Assembly (NCBI GenBank): GCA_008973525.1
Contig: WACJ01000433.1
Coordinates: 62,001-126,000 of the forward strand
Length of the DNA stretch: 64,000 nucleotides
Origin: Stenopsyche tienmushanensis
Lineage: Eukaryota > Arthropoda > Insecta > Trichoptera > Stenopsychidae
Direction of reading: 5' to 3'
Shown here in pieces: positions 1 to 11,100 of this stretch. The notes under the pieces were generated by a model, which searched no databases, was not told the origin of the DNA, and saw nothing but the letters and a program-made list of their open reading frames with translations. The stretch's first letter is position 1; the number at the start of each line of letters is the position of its first letter. The position numbers and the translations under genes were made by a program.

Positions 1-940
1 ATTGGGGTGAAATTGACACGGTGCACGAGTTCATTTACCTTGGGTCACAAATATGTGAAGACGGAGGATGTGGTAAAGAATTAATAAGACGTGCCCAAAT
101 GGCAAAACATGCCACGACCAGACTAATTCCTGTCTGGAGGAACCGCGAAACCTCAAAAATTACTAAACTCCGCCTAATCCAAACGCTCGTATTCTCCGTG
201 TTTTTATACGAAACTAGCGAATACCTGGCATGCGTTGCAATGCCACACATATTGATTGATTTGTTATGTGTGAAGATGCATCCAAGGTCGGGCATTGCTT
301 TGCTTGGCGGGTACTCGCTTTTAGAAAACATGAATGATTGATTTGGAGAGGCATATGTTGGATGTGGTTAGAAAGAAAGCTACGCGATGTATTGCTGTGG
401 GGCTGAGAGGTTAGGATGCGTGCGCTTTCCCTCACATCGTATAGCGACTGGCGAGCCGCTGAGCACCACGATTCGCTTGCCGCCGAGCGCGGCCGAACAT
501 CGCGACATCTCCGGACGCCTGACGTTGGACGCCTGACGCGAAACATTGACTTTTATATATATAGATGGAAACATGGACGCTGCGCAAAATAAAGAGACAC
601 AATTGATGCCTTCGAAATGTGGTGTTTGCGTTGCATGCTGAGGATTTCGTGAACTGCCTGTCCGGGGCAAATACTAAAGTTTTTCAGACTCATTGCTGGC
701 CGGGGTGGAGATGATTTAGAAAAACTAATAATGGTGGGTAGTGTGTCAGGGAAGTGAGGACGAGGACGGTCACCACGACGATGGAGCGACCAAGTGAAGG
801 AGGCAACCGATTCAACCCTCGCTATAGCCCTGTGGACGGCAGAAGACATGGATGGCTGGAAAGACGTGGTTCGGAAACAGACAAAATCTACATAGTCATA
901 GTCACGATCCTCTGTCATGAGGAAACGAAAAGAAAGAAGA
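1..940 (+). pseudogene. RTE-type non-LTR retrotransposon remnant (C-terminal part of reverse transcriptase)
   Basis: The 5' end lies outside the window. Bases 1-213 read as the end of an RTE-like endonuclease/reverse transcriptase, with the motifs YLGS, DGGC, MAK and LVFSVFLY. The frame resumes after position 566 with ETWTLRKIKRH, then FEMWCLRCMLRIS after a one-base frameshift, and later GRGRSPRRWSDQVKEA, the typical C-terminal end of these proteins. Stops (for example in the GK*GRGRSP region) and the frameshift show it is dead. A 352-bp Helitron sits exactly between the two halves. The end near 940 is where similarity to the family fades. The host gene set does not use this ORF. Confidence 0.85.
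214..565 (-). mobile_element. Non-autonomous Helitron, 352 bp, inserted in the RTE remnant
   Basis: Read on the minus strand it starts TCTATATATATAAAAG and ends in CTAG. A hairpin (GGCAT/ATGCC extended by GC/GC with one bulged base) lies about ten bases before the CTAG, which is the classic Helitron 3' end. It lies between an A (213) and a T (566), the expected A|T target, with no target duplication. Removing it rejoins the RTE frame (FLYE..ETWTL). The 3' end is shared with copies ending at 36851 and 58222, and the 5' end is shared with the copy beginning at 36137. It has no coding capacity. Confidence 0.85.
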
Positions 941-1269
941 ATTTTGCTATGTTTCATAAAACAATTGCCAAGATGCATGCCCGGCTTTTCGGGACAAGTA
1001 TTATAATAATATGTGGTTTGATGTTTTTTGCCGGCTTTGTTTCTTTGAGAACAAACTTTGCAATTCTTCCTAACTCCTGTTCAACGCTTATTGGGATTAA
1101 AAACTTAGTAGTCTTTCTGCCACAACTGTCAAGTTCAAACTAGCGCCGAATATGCAGTCCGGTTCGTCATTCGTCTTCGAGCATCAAACCGAGTGGTGAG
1201 TGAGAGTCACCTCTCGAGTGCAAAAGGTTGTTTTATTTTTATAGACAATCTATCCCCTCGCGGGCGGTT

Positions 1270-1790
1270 GGGATGTGTATTCAGTGTTTGTTTATATTTT
1301 TGAATACAGCTTTCAATCTCCTGTTTCACTGTGGATATGTTTAATTCCATGGGGCATCGGCTATAGTACGCAGTACTTAGGACTGAAAGCGTTGAAGAAC
1401 GTCAATATTGGAGACGATACGGTATCCCAGAGTTGTACACTGTATGTCCAGATAGATTTTAAAATAGTTTTGCATAGAAGTATTTTGTTCTCTAAGGATA
1501 GTTCCGATTTTCAGCCTATCATTCAATATAACATTCCCATTTTAATTTCGAGTTGCTTTTTTTCTTACTGATGTGCGTCTTACATGTTAGGTATCGGTCC
1601 AAGTGCATACCAAGATATTTGACTGACTGCTGACTCTGACTGATTTGCTTTCGTTAGTCTTTATGTGACACTTCTTGAGGAAAGTGGCAGTTGTTGTGGT
1701 GTCTGTTGTCGGGATGTCGGCTGCATACAGAAGGTATAGAACTGGACCGAGTACACTACCTTGCTTTGGGGGAAGCAGGATTTTATATGA
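1270..1790 (-). pseudogene. Jockey-like non-LTR retrotransposon remnant (reverse transcriptase, 3' part)
   Basis: On the minus strand, from 1790 downwards, the translation gives PKQGSVLGPVLYLLYAADIP (the conserved RT core leading to the catalytic FADD box), then a deletion that removes the FADD motif. It continues with KYLGMHLDRYLTCKTHI and, further on, SNIDVLQRFQS.VLRTIADAPW. These match the RT C-terminal region of insect jockey elements in order. Several in-frame stops and the internal deletion make it non-functional. Its orientation is opposite to the RTE remnant just upstream. Confidence 0.8.
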
Positions 1791-1874
1791 TGCTATGTGG
1801 TGGTTTCATTTTCATATTTAATGTAGAATGATCTATTTGTCAGTTATGATTTAAGCATGAAGAAGAAATCCATG

Positions 1875-1960
1875 GGTATCCATTAACAGGAAGGGGTTAC
1901 ATCCATCTCGTCTTTATCATACATTCACCTCCTCATTCGCTCGATATAAAGACACTCAAT
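1875..1960 (-). repeat. SINE-like repeat, 3' fragment
   Basis: An 80-odd-base copy of a dispersed repeat seen at least eight times here. It holds the diagnostic segment CACCTCCTCATTCGCTCGAT on the + strand, so the element runs on the minus strand. Only the 3' part is present. The best preserved copies lie at 39462-39913 and 55227-55622. Confidence 0.8.
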
Positions 1961-3240
1961 TGAGACTTTTATAATGATATAACTTGAATTTGTTGAGGCA
2001 TAATTTACATAAGTTATTCCAGATGGCTGAAACACAATAGCAAATCATTAAGAGCATATTCAATGATTGGTGTTTCGCTTTCTACTTTTAATTATGTGGT
2101 AATATTATTTATAAATTAAAAAAAACATTAATTCCACAATGTGATATTAAAAAAATATGTTCAATCAAAGCAATAATTTAAATATATGGAGATATTCAAG
2201 ACTTATTTCTGTACCTAAGCATTATTTTTAATAATATATATGGACTAGTTAAATATATAAAAATGTTATAATGTATAAATATTTGTTTTTGTTACATAAT
2301 GATTTCTTTTTTTAAGTTATACTTATGAAATTGTTGTGATGCATGCTTTATTTTATTTGAATTAAATGAAATATATCCAATTGTTATTTTGATGACAATA
2401 ATTCTTAATACAGATATATTATTTGAAATGCCAACAACACACTGGTCGTCAAATATTGGAACAGGTGTTTTGATTTCTGTCTGCAGTACTGTAAAAATTT
2501 GTGAAGATAAAATACGATCAGTGTAATCAACAATAGTGCCCCAATTATTTGAAATTTAATCTTGACCTATTTAGTATGAAAATATATAACATCCCTTGTA
2601 TATTATTGTATGCTTATTTAATTAAAAATGTTCAATATCGATTAAGATGGACCGAAATTTTATCACACAAATGTGTTAAAGTCTAGGAAATTAGTTTAAG
2701 GGAGTGTCATTAAATAAATAAGGAATAATTAAATTGAGTGTTGAATACATTTTTAATGGAGAAGATTGAGTTTTATACATAAGTATAACTGAAAAACACA
2801 ATAAATTAGTCCATCGATGTTGACCAGATGTCTGACAATGACCCTTTCTTTTCCATATGACAATAATGACACGCTTTGAACCAATATACATTCCACATTT
2901 TTGAATAAAATTTAAATATATTACATCTTTTAAAGTTATATGATGCATCTGCTAATGATGCATAGTTATATAATTTAATTCAGTCTGGAGGTGCATTTAT
3001 GGAGCGATTGTATTTTATGTTTATGTTAATATATAACCAGAATAATGAAAAATTGGTAGATTTGGTCATGGTTACAAATTTAAAAAATTCTTATCCAACC
3101 AATCTTATCTTTATAGCATGTTATAGTGAAATTTTATCAGGAATATCAGGAAAAATAAAGGGAATACCCATTTTTTCAAATTTAGATTATTTTAAATTAC
3201 TATATTCTTGTTATAGTGATTTAAAGTTATTTTTATAAAG
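1961..3240. other. AT-rich stretch without recognisable gene
   Basis: This is AT-rich intergenic DNA. The short reading frames on both strands have no recognisable domain, no cysteine pattern and no plausible splice context. I see nothing to annotate. Confidence 0.6.
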
Positions 3241-3242
3241 AT

Positions 3243-3578
3243 TAAATGTCCATCCATGGCTATGAATCGACACAAAAACTCTGCTTTATTGCTGTGAAAC
3301 ATCGGCAAACACTCGATTAAAACATCATCACGACGCTGTTTTTGTGAGTTAATGCGGCACCCATCTTGTGCACAGCTTTCTCATGTCCAAATTTTCAGTT
3401 AATATGCGATGTACAGCACTTTTTGAAAGGCCTACCATGTCTGCCAGCTTGTGCACGTTCAGTCAATGGTCATTCAATACCATTTGTGGATATAAAATAA
3501 CTATTTACCATCATAGTATTTTCTTTTAAACAATAACAGGCATCTGTACGTCAGGTCAGATATTTCTGGAACTACCCT
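3243..3578 (-). pseudogene. Mariner-family transposase fragment with its 5' terminal repeat
   Basis: On the minus strand the terminal-repeat-like AGGGTAGTTCCAGAAATATC begins at 3578. Further in, the translation gives HKLADMVGLSKSAVHRIL, then LDMRKLCTRWVPH, then AEFLCRFIAMD. This is the second helix-turn-helix and linker of a mariner transposase up to the first catalytic region. Stops and frameshifts are present and the catalytic half is absent. A second copy of the same 5' end lies at 51059-51128. Confidence 0.75.
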
Positions 3579-4315
3579 AATTAAAGAAATTACTATTTTT
3601 AATATTCTTTCTTAAGTAATTTTATATTATTAACAATAAACGTTAATTTTAAGAAATCAACAAATCCAGGAAATATAATGTAGATTTTGAACATATTGAT
3701 TTCTATCATCTTTTAATACATCAAATACTGACACGATTGTATGTAAGGTGCATGGGTTTATCCAGACATTGTAAATATGAAATATAGTCTGATATTTACA
3801 TTAAAATGAAATGATGTATAATAAAACAATATTTGAGTGTTTGTTGAGAATGGGTTCGCAATCGCATTGATGTATGCGAAAGTCTTAGTAACAAATCATC
3901 TCATTCTTATATATTAGACATGTGGATTTGTCCATTCTTATTCTTACAGAATTAAACAGCACATGTTAGTATCTAGAAATGATATAAAATGGAATTTGCA
4001 ATAATCGTGAAAAATATTAAATAAACTATGAATTTATGAATATGTAATTTTGAGATATTTGCAGTAAGCTGCGAGTAGTTACATCATGATGATGATACAT
4101 AAACATAAACGATAAAAAGTACTTATTTTTCCTACATTTTTACTATTGTCTTTTATATGTATAAAAAAACAGTCAATGTTACTTGTAATACTTACTTATC
4201 GAAACAGATCTCAAAAAATCATTTTCAGAGACTGGGTTTTAGAGAACATGATTAGAAGATCTAACCTACTATATTAACAAGAAGAAGGTTACCTTATATT
4301 ATTAATATTTTTTGC
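3579..4315. other. AT-rich stretch, nothing recognised
   Basis: No reading frame, repeat end or RNA gene that I can support. Confidence 0.6.
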
Positions 4316-4709
4316 TTAGCCCCTTAAAGAGGTAAGACACAGAGTTGTGTCCAAATTCCAGTGATTTAGAAAGAGCATTCTTACACGAGCTCGGAGATAG
4401 ACAGAGACGGAAAGTGTCTTGTGCATTGAGTTTGGAAAGAAACAGAGACGGAGAGTGTATCTTGCGTATATCGTACGATCGTTAGCCCAAATTTATCGAC
4501 TAATAATAATATGTGAATGATTTCATGAATCGATTTCAAGTGAATATTGTGTGCTATCGACAGTGTTTATTTATTTATGTACAAGTTTCATACAGGCTGC
4601 GACGGTCCTGACAGATAAGTGGATTTGTATGGATGATAAGTGGTGGACAAGCAAATACACCATCTAAGATCTTGATGATTTTAAATTAGCTTATTACTCA
4701 AGGGGTTAA
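4316..4709. mobile_element. TTAA-flanked MITE, family A copy 1 (394 bp)
   Basis: The left end reads TTAGCCCCTTAAAGAGGTAA and the right end, reverse-complemented, TTAACCCCTTGAGTAATAAG: short inverted repeats with TTAA (or TTAG) at both borders, as in piggyBac-derived MITEs. The interior CAGATAAGTGGATTTGTA segment and its neighbours recur at 52376-52628, in a truncated reverse copy after 32256, and in a diverged copy ending at 62570. A stretch containing CAGAGACGGA/GAGAGTGT is repeated inside this copy only. No coding capacity. Confidence 0.7.
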
Positions 4710-4924
4710 AAATTCCTTATTACAATCAAATATTGTCTGCATTTACTAAGGAAGCAATCATTTATTTTATCAATCATTTGATCAGTTACGGTACGAATAA
4801 TAAAAGTCGATACATGTGGTGTTAAGAAGTAAGTCTTAGAGTTAGAACCATTTTAACAGGAATACAAATAAGCGACTAGTCATTTAAACTTATCGCCAAA
4901 AAATCCTTCAATTTGAGTTGATTC

Positions 4925-5460
4925 AGAACCTCTTTGCTTCGTTCACGTGATGAAATTGGGTGAGATAACGTTCTTTGTTGACAGTCTTGTTCTTCTCTAG
5001 CATTTTCCAGAAGATCACACCTTCACAGTTGCACCAGATACAGATCATTGTCTTCTCGGGATGAAATTGCTTCTCAGTTTCGGCGGTCCACTCTTTTCTT
5101 TGCACGATTTTCCTTGTTGCCATTACTAAAATGTGACATCCAAGCTCCAAGCTTTTGAGTAAAACTCATGAAGTGAAGAAGATTAGCGATGATCTTGAAG
5201 GTACAACTCATCTTTTCGGCCATTTCTTGTATTGTTTGATGGCCATCTTTCTTCAGAATAGTCTTCGTCGAAGTTGGAAGGTCGAAATTGTCATTTTTTA
5301 AATTGGAAAACCAAACTTAAGTGGTCCTTGGAGCTACAGCATCTACTCCATACACTTCACGAATGTCATTAACTGCTTCGGTGGCTTTTGATCACGACGA
5401 AAGACAGAATAGAAGTGTTGCCGAAAATGATTTTTTTGCCTCCTGAAACTTATTTCAAAA
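4925..5460 (-). pseudogene. Mariner-family transposase remnant
   Basis: On the minus strand the decayed frame gives an N-terminal mariner helix-turn-helix region (AVNDIREVYGVDAVAPRTT, FDLPTSTKTILKKDG, IQEMAEKMSC), then the central part KQFHPEKTMICIWCN and MLEKNKTVNKERYLTQ, equivalent to the region between the first and second catalytic aspartates. The third aspartate region is missing. Frameshifts and stops are numerous. It differs from the copy at 21028-22066 and from the fragment at 3243-3578. Confidence 0.7.
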
Positions 5461-7126
5461 GCATGAAAATTAATTTAATTGAAAAATTCAAGCAGATAGC
5501 TTTGTAGAGCGAGAAAAAGACTTGCGATTGCACATATGAACTTTACCTAACAAATCACAAAATTGCGGGAAAAAAATAAAATATAAAAAACGTGGATATT
5601 TATTATACAACTTAATGCTTAAGAATCATGATCCTCAGACACAAGAAAACAAGAAAGAAAAAATGCAGATACGTAGTAGGTATTGTATTTTAATTTTTAG
5701 CTGTTTTAATGGCATCACACGCAAGCAAACAGAATGGAATTCTGAAAAATATGATGTTCTCCATTTCAGCCATAAATCTTTGCTTTAACATTTCAAGTCA
5801 TCGATCTTTGCTTTGGTATTTTAGCATGCCATTCTTCAAGAACAGCTATAGTAAAGTTTGTCAGCTCTATTCAGGGGCAATGTGTTAAAACAAACCGAAA
5901 GGTGCATGAATATGAATCTTTTGTGTTGAACAGAAGAAATACAAATTTCCAGATGTCCTCACATGCATCGATAGTACACAAAATTAACATTTAAAAGAGA
6001 CTGGCGTTCGAAGCCCAGCACACGTCGCGATTCAATATTTTCGTCGTCGATAATAAAGGCTGCTGGCATTCTTGACGTCAGTGTTAAAATGTCTATATGT
6101 TCGTCAGTATTAAAAATATCAGTACTCTTAGTTTTTATTTTGGGAGCCAATGAATTGATAAGTGAGTTTCGCATTTTCTATATATATTATACAATTTACA
6201 ATTTCTAGTGAAAAATGTGAAGTGATGTGGTTGTAAAAGAGAGAACACGTGGTTTTCGTGGACCATATGTTGGAGTTTTATTTGGAACACGTCATATGAA
6301 GTTGGATGTCGCGATCGCTTTTTCCAATTTGGTGAATTAAAAAAAAGTTTTTGTGATCCTTTTTCATTTTATTGTTCAATATCAAACCGCATTTTCCTCA
6401 CATCGATTCAAATTTATGTTTGTGGATGACCACAGCTCAATAATAAAAAATCTTTGACATGCTAACAATGAAGGGGGAAGATATTAGGGGAATGTATAAA
6501 GAATATCGATATAATATTGATTGGCAAATTGCTCCCTGATATTATATATTTCTAATAAATTACATATAAATGAATAATTATCTTCAAGCGCAAATCGATT
6601 ATAAGGGTAGAAATAGATTGCAGTATTGGCAGATTCCAGTTTAAGAATTATTAAAGATATCTGATTTAAAATCAATTTAAAAAAATGATCAGGTTTATCC
6701 CAATTTCCTAGCCCAATTTCCAGCCAATCCTGAAAAAAAATGTTCGAGGATAATTGACATTTCATCTGTCGATCGTTGCAGTTCCTTGAGAATGATTTTT
6801 TAATACACTATGATACAGTATTTATTACTTGAAAAATGTTTTAAAAATCCATAATAAAATACTTAAATAAAACCAATAGCAAATAAACAAAATGTTACAC
6901 AATGATAGCATTTATTTGTGATTTAAAGCTAATTTCTTATGGGTCATTTGTATAAATATATCGAAAAAACTATCTATTCATTCGAGAAAATAAGTATAAG
7001 ATTAGTTTCTAATTGGCTTCAATAATTTATTGGGAGTATGCAGGATTACTTTTAAAGAAAATAGAAAAAAAAGTCACTATGATCTGCAACGCCAATATAC
7101 TTTTCTATTTAATACTTGGACTTTTA
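5461..7126. other. AT-rich stretch upstream of the TIL gene, nothing recognised
   Basis: No supported gene. A 71-codon frame on the minus strand (6174-5959) has no recognisable domain. Confidence 0.5.
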
Positions 7127-7395
7127 TGATCATAGTGCAGTTATAAAAGGCTTTTTAAATATATATTCATAGGAAAGGGATACATTTATCTCGTCTGTAT
7201 CATATATTTGACCCCTCGTTTGCTCGATATTGAAGGTAGTATGACTTCCGAGTTTCATTTAGAATTTTCACTCAGCGGGTTGTTGATTTTATTGGAAAGT
7301 ACTTTCTGGAGGGTCTCCCTGTCCATGAGCAATTTATCCAAGCGAATTTGAGATTGAATGGTTTCCTATTTCAAGATGATCCTCCCAGTTTGGAA
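7127..7395 (-). repeat. SINE-like repeat, old copy
   Basis: A diverged copy of the dispersed repeat in reverse orientation. It has the tail region near 7127, then TTGCTCGATATTGAAGGTAG, then the segment found at the 5' end of full copies (CCAAGCGAATTTGAGATTGA). The TATAAAA at about 7142 lies in its tail and should not be taken as the promoter of the TIL gene. Confidence 0.65.
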
Positions 7396-7496
7396 ATTTA
7401 AAAGTGATATAGAAGGCACGGTAGATAAAGCTATTAGAATTCTTCGTCTATTACTCTTCCAGGCAAGAAGACAGACGTGTCTTCTTCTTCTCGTGC

Positions 7497-7551
7497 ATGT
7501 TCTGGTATTTTTTTTTAGACTTCTTGGCCCTAAACCAACCAGACTCTTTAT
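7497..7551 (+). CDS. Candidate first exon (signal peptide) of the TIL gene
   Basis: This is a weak candidate. An ATG at 7497 opens MFWYFFLDFLALNQPDSL and runs to a GTAAGA donor at 7552. The exon ends with one base of a codon (phase 1), exactly what the first TIL exon at 7963 needs. The hydrophobic start could be a signal peptide, but it has an acidic residue in its core and no basic n-region. Other upstream first exons, possibly several kilobases away, are equally possible. Confidence 0.22.
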
Positions 7552-7962
7552 GTAAGACATATTGAATGATAAGTTTGCCGTCGCATTCTGTGAAAGTAGC
7601 AACGAATAGTATATCAGCTGAGCCATTATGGTAGCATGTTAGGTTTCTCATGCTGTAAATGCCCCAAATGGATGGAAACCCTAAAATTTAGCACAATTAA
7701 GTAGTTTAGCATTTCGTTAAGACAGTCCTAGACTTGTATAAACATAGTTAAAATAACAGTTTTTTACATTAGCTGGCTGCATAAAACGCATGTTACTGCA
7801 TGCAACGGGTTAAGATGTAAAAGATAAACATTTTTAATATTAATTATTATAGATAAATATATTTTTCAATTGTTCCACGAATTTAAAACACAATTATTTG
7901 ATTGTGGATAATATTTCTCTATTGAAAAGAAAGTATTTTTTAAACATTATTGCTTTTTATAG

Positions 7963-8160
7963 ATGCTTTATCCGATGAAAAATGTAGAGGGCCTAATGAA
8001 GAATACCTAACATGTGGGACTGCATGTCAACCAACCTGCGAGAACTATTTTGAACCTATTATATGTAATAAGCCTTGTGTGAAAGGTTGCTTTTGTAAGC
8101 CAGGTTATTTGAGGAATGTGAAATATAAGTGTGTTTTGCCTGAGCATTGTTTCGAACTAG
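7963..8160 (+). CDS. TIL gene, exon encoding domain 1
   Basis: Acceptor TTTTTATAG ends at 7962; donor GTTCGT starts at 8161. It begins and ends in phase 1. Ten cysteines in the spacing C-x9-C-x3-C-x3-C-x8-C-x3-C-x3-C-x1-C-x11-C-x5-C. The domain opens at CRGPNEEY and closes at LPEHC. Confidence 0.88.
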
Positions 8161-11100
8161 GTTCGTATATCAATTTTTGTATTATTTGGTTGCTTTAAAT
8201 ATCATAATTTTCCGGCTTTTCTTCTATCCATGATATCTTTATCAAAAAAATGATTCAATGTGATTATTAAATTTGTAAATTGAATTGCTTGTTTCAGAGG
8301 AGCCCCCTAAGTATGAATGTAGGGGGATGAATGAAGTTTATACAGACTGTGGGACGGCATGTCCGGACACATGTGACAATTATCAAATTCAAGTTCCCTG
8401 CACCCGTCAATGCATTCCCGGGTGCTTTTGTGAACCCGGATATGTAAGGGACGAATTTGGTTATTGCATCCACCCAAAAGAATGTCCACCGACAGGTATT
8501 CAAAGTAAATATGGTTTTTATTTTCTACTCTAACAAATATGCGAATCAAAGACATCTTTCATGGTATAGTTACATTCTTTATTACTAAAAAAAAAAGGAG
8601 AGAAACACACTTATGATCTAATACTTTTGTAAGAACCTGCCTATTTAATAACATTGTTTTAAATTGCTTTATGATTTATTTTCATTTATTCAATGTTATG
8701 TGGTTGTATTTGATTATCATTATCATCATCATTTAGTCGTGATATTCAATATGTTTGGATCGTTGTGGGTTAAGTAAGTCATTCATAGTATTTCATCTAC
8801 TTAAAATTTATTCTTTCAGCGTGTATTGTTTGTTACCATTTTTGTAAGTGATCGTATATTAATAAAACAATAGTCGATAAAAATACTAATTGCATTTTAG
8901 CAAATAGATTAAAGATTTTGTTCTATTATCCACATGGTTATGAAAGAAGTCTGATATTACTTCTCGATGTGGTAATCATTTAATATTGCATTATCAATGC
9001 ATTTTTTTGAAATGTTATTTATTAATCAAATTATTATCAAAATTTACTACAGTGCCACCAAAACCAATATGTAAAAAAGGAAACCAAACATATACTGTGT
9101 GTGGAACTGCTTGTCCAGATACATGTGATACTTATGGCAAATCTAGACGTTGCTCGAGAAGGTGCGTCCCTGGATGTTTTTGCAAAAAAGGATATGTTAA
9201 AGATAGTAACAATAATTGTATTCTACCAAAAGATTGTCCCCCTAAAGGTTTGTTAAAATTAATTTAAAAAATAACAGTAATAATCATTGCTAGAAATTAA
9301 GGTTAAAAATCAGGTTTTCGAAATGGAACTGAACCGAAAACTGATAACCAGTAAAACGAAATATTCGAAAATATCGGTTTTCCAGCTCATAATCTTGAGT
9401 CATTATTATATATTTTGTTTGGCTTATCCTTTCATATATATTTGCTATGTACCCACACTGGGACTCCCAAATAGATAGCCAATAAAGGGTCAAGTCAATA
9501 TCTTTCCGTTTAATAAATAATAATATTATATACTCCAAGTTCTAAATATATCATCAATTAATTATTTATATAGTTTTTATATAAATAAAACATTTAAAAA
9601 AATCAAAAATGAATCACCCGGAGCTAAACCGGAAAACTCGTTAGTTTCCCCGGCACGAAAAGCGTAACCCTGCTTAAAATTGTCATTTAGCTGCATTAAA
9701 ATGCATTCTAAAATTAGATATATTTCGCACATGTATTTTAGTACGATTGATATTGATATTTCAGCACGTGTAGTAACATCTTTATGGCAGCGTGCAAAAA
9801 CAATCCAATAGTCTCCAAATAACAATTATACTCCAAATTAAAAAAAATGTAGACACATTTTTATACCTCGCCTGAATGTTATTTACAATGTCAATATTAG
9901 CAGAGTACACACAGATGTCTTATTTTTCAGTGAATCATATAACTACACGTAGGGATACATTAAAAAAACACGTTGGATACACGTATATATCAACATTTAA
10001 ATAGCAAATTTTCAATAATATGCACATCTGCCTATTCGTAAAAGTAGTATACGAGCGAGGTTCGAAACCGCTCACTTATCATGATTGTACAAATGACATT
10101 TAAAAATTGTTATGTCAAATTACAGGTCCAACTGTGATAAATCTGCCTCCGACATGTAAAAAACCCAACGAAGAATATTTGATATGTGGTAGAGCATGTG
10201 AAAAATCGTGCAAAAATTTGAATGTTTCACTGACATGCTCATTTGACTGTGTTGAAGGATGCTTCTGTCGAACAGGTTACGTTAGAGACAACAGAAACAA
10301 TTGTATACCACCTGATTATTGTCCGAGAGGTAATCAAATATTTTATTTAATACATTTAAGTCCAAAATTTCAGAGTGTTTGCAAAAGTTTATTTATTGAC
10401 AATAGATCTAAAGTAGAATCTCGATTATCCGGATTTCCGCCATCAAAGTGGAGTCAACGCAAAAGGTAAAAATACCCAATGGAGATGTGTTAACTTGAAG
10501 AGCGTATTTTTACGTAGTTCATACAAAAACGATCAACTGGACAGCCAATATCTGATACATTATTGTGTGAAAAAGCAATATTTTTCAATATAAAATTAAA
10601 TGGAAATTCACCTTCACAGCAAGTTCGGGTTGGCTTGAAAAATTCAAAGGATGACGTGGTATTAGGGAATCTTAAATTCACGGAGAAAAGCTTTCTGCTG
10701 ACATACTTTTGGCAAACACACTCATTGACACATTAAAGCTATTTGTGGAGAAGGAAGAATTCGACGAAGACCGAGTGAAAAAAAACTACCCAACAAATCT
10801 TTAGCATCAAGACGTGAACTAGTAAAGAACGCGTTACTATAATGGTGTGTGCAAATGCAGTAGGCAGACACAGACTACCACTGCTTGTCATTGGAAAATC
10901 AAAGAACCCCAGATGCTTTAAAAATATCAAAAGTCTAACGGTTGAATATGATGATGAAAAACAGTTCATACCAGAAGTGAAAAAATATCAAAACTATTTA
11001 TACATGTCTAATCTATGTATACATATATGTTTTTCAAATTGTTATATTAACCTTTCCCTACCGGTGATGTATTTACTACACCTCGACTCTAATAATGGGA

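Noticed and set aside
754..1143. 129-codon + frame with a hydrophobic stretch (IIIICGLMFFAGFVSL) near 1000, a possible signal peptide for the TIL gene
   Set aside because: Its first part is RTE remnant in another frame, no phase-1 donor follows the hydrophobic stretch, and it is 7 kb from the first TIL exon.
5959..6174. 71-codon minus frame near a GCTTCGAAC-like box
   Set aside because: No recognisable protein domain and no foldable tRNA structure.
7358..7555. 65-codon + frame with leucine/valine-rich part, upstream of TIL exon 1
   Set aside because: It starts in a SINE copy, and its frame would reach the GTAAGA donor in phase 2, not the phase 1 required.
10020..10085. GAGGTTCGAAACC, resembling a tRNA T-loop/box B
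   Set aside because: No matching A box, anticodon arm or acceptor stem could be found around it.
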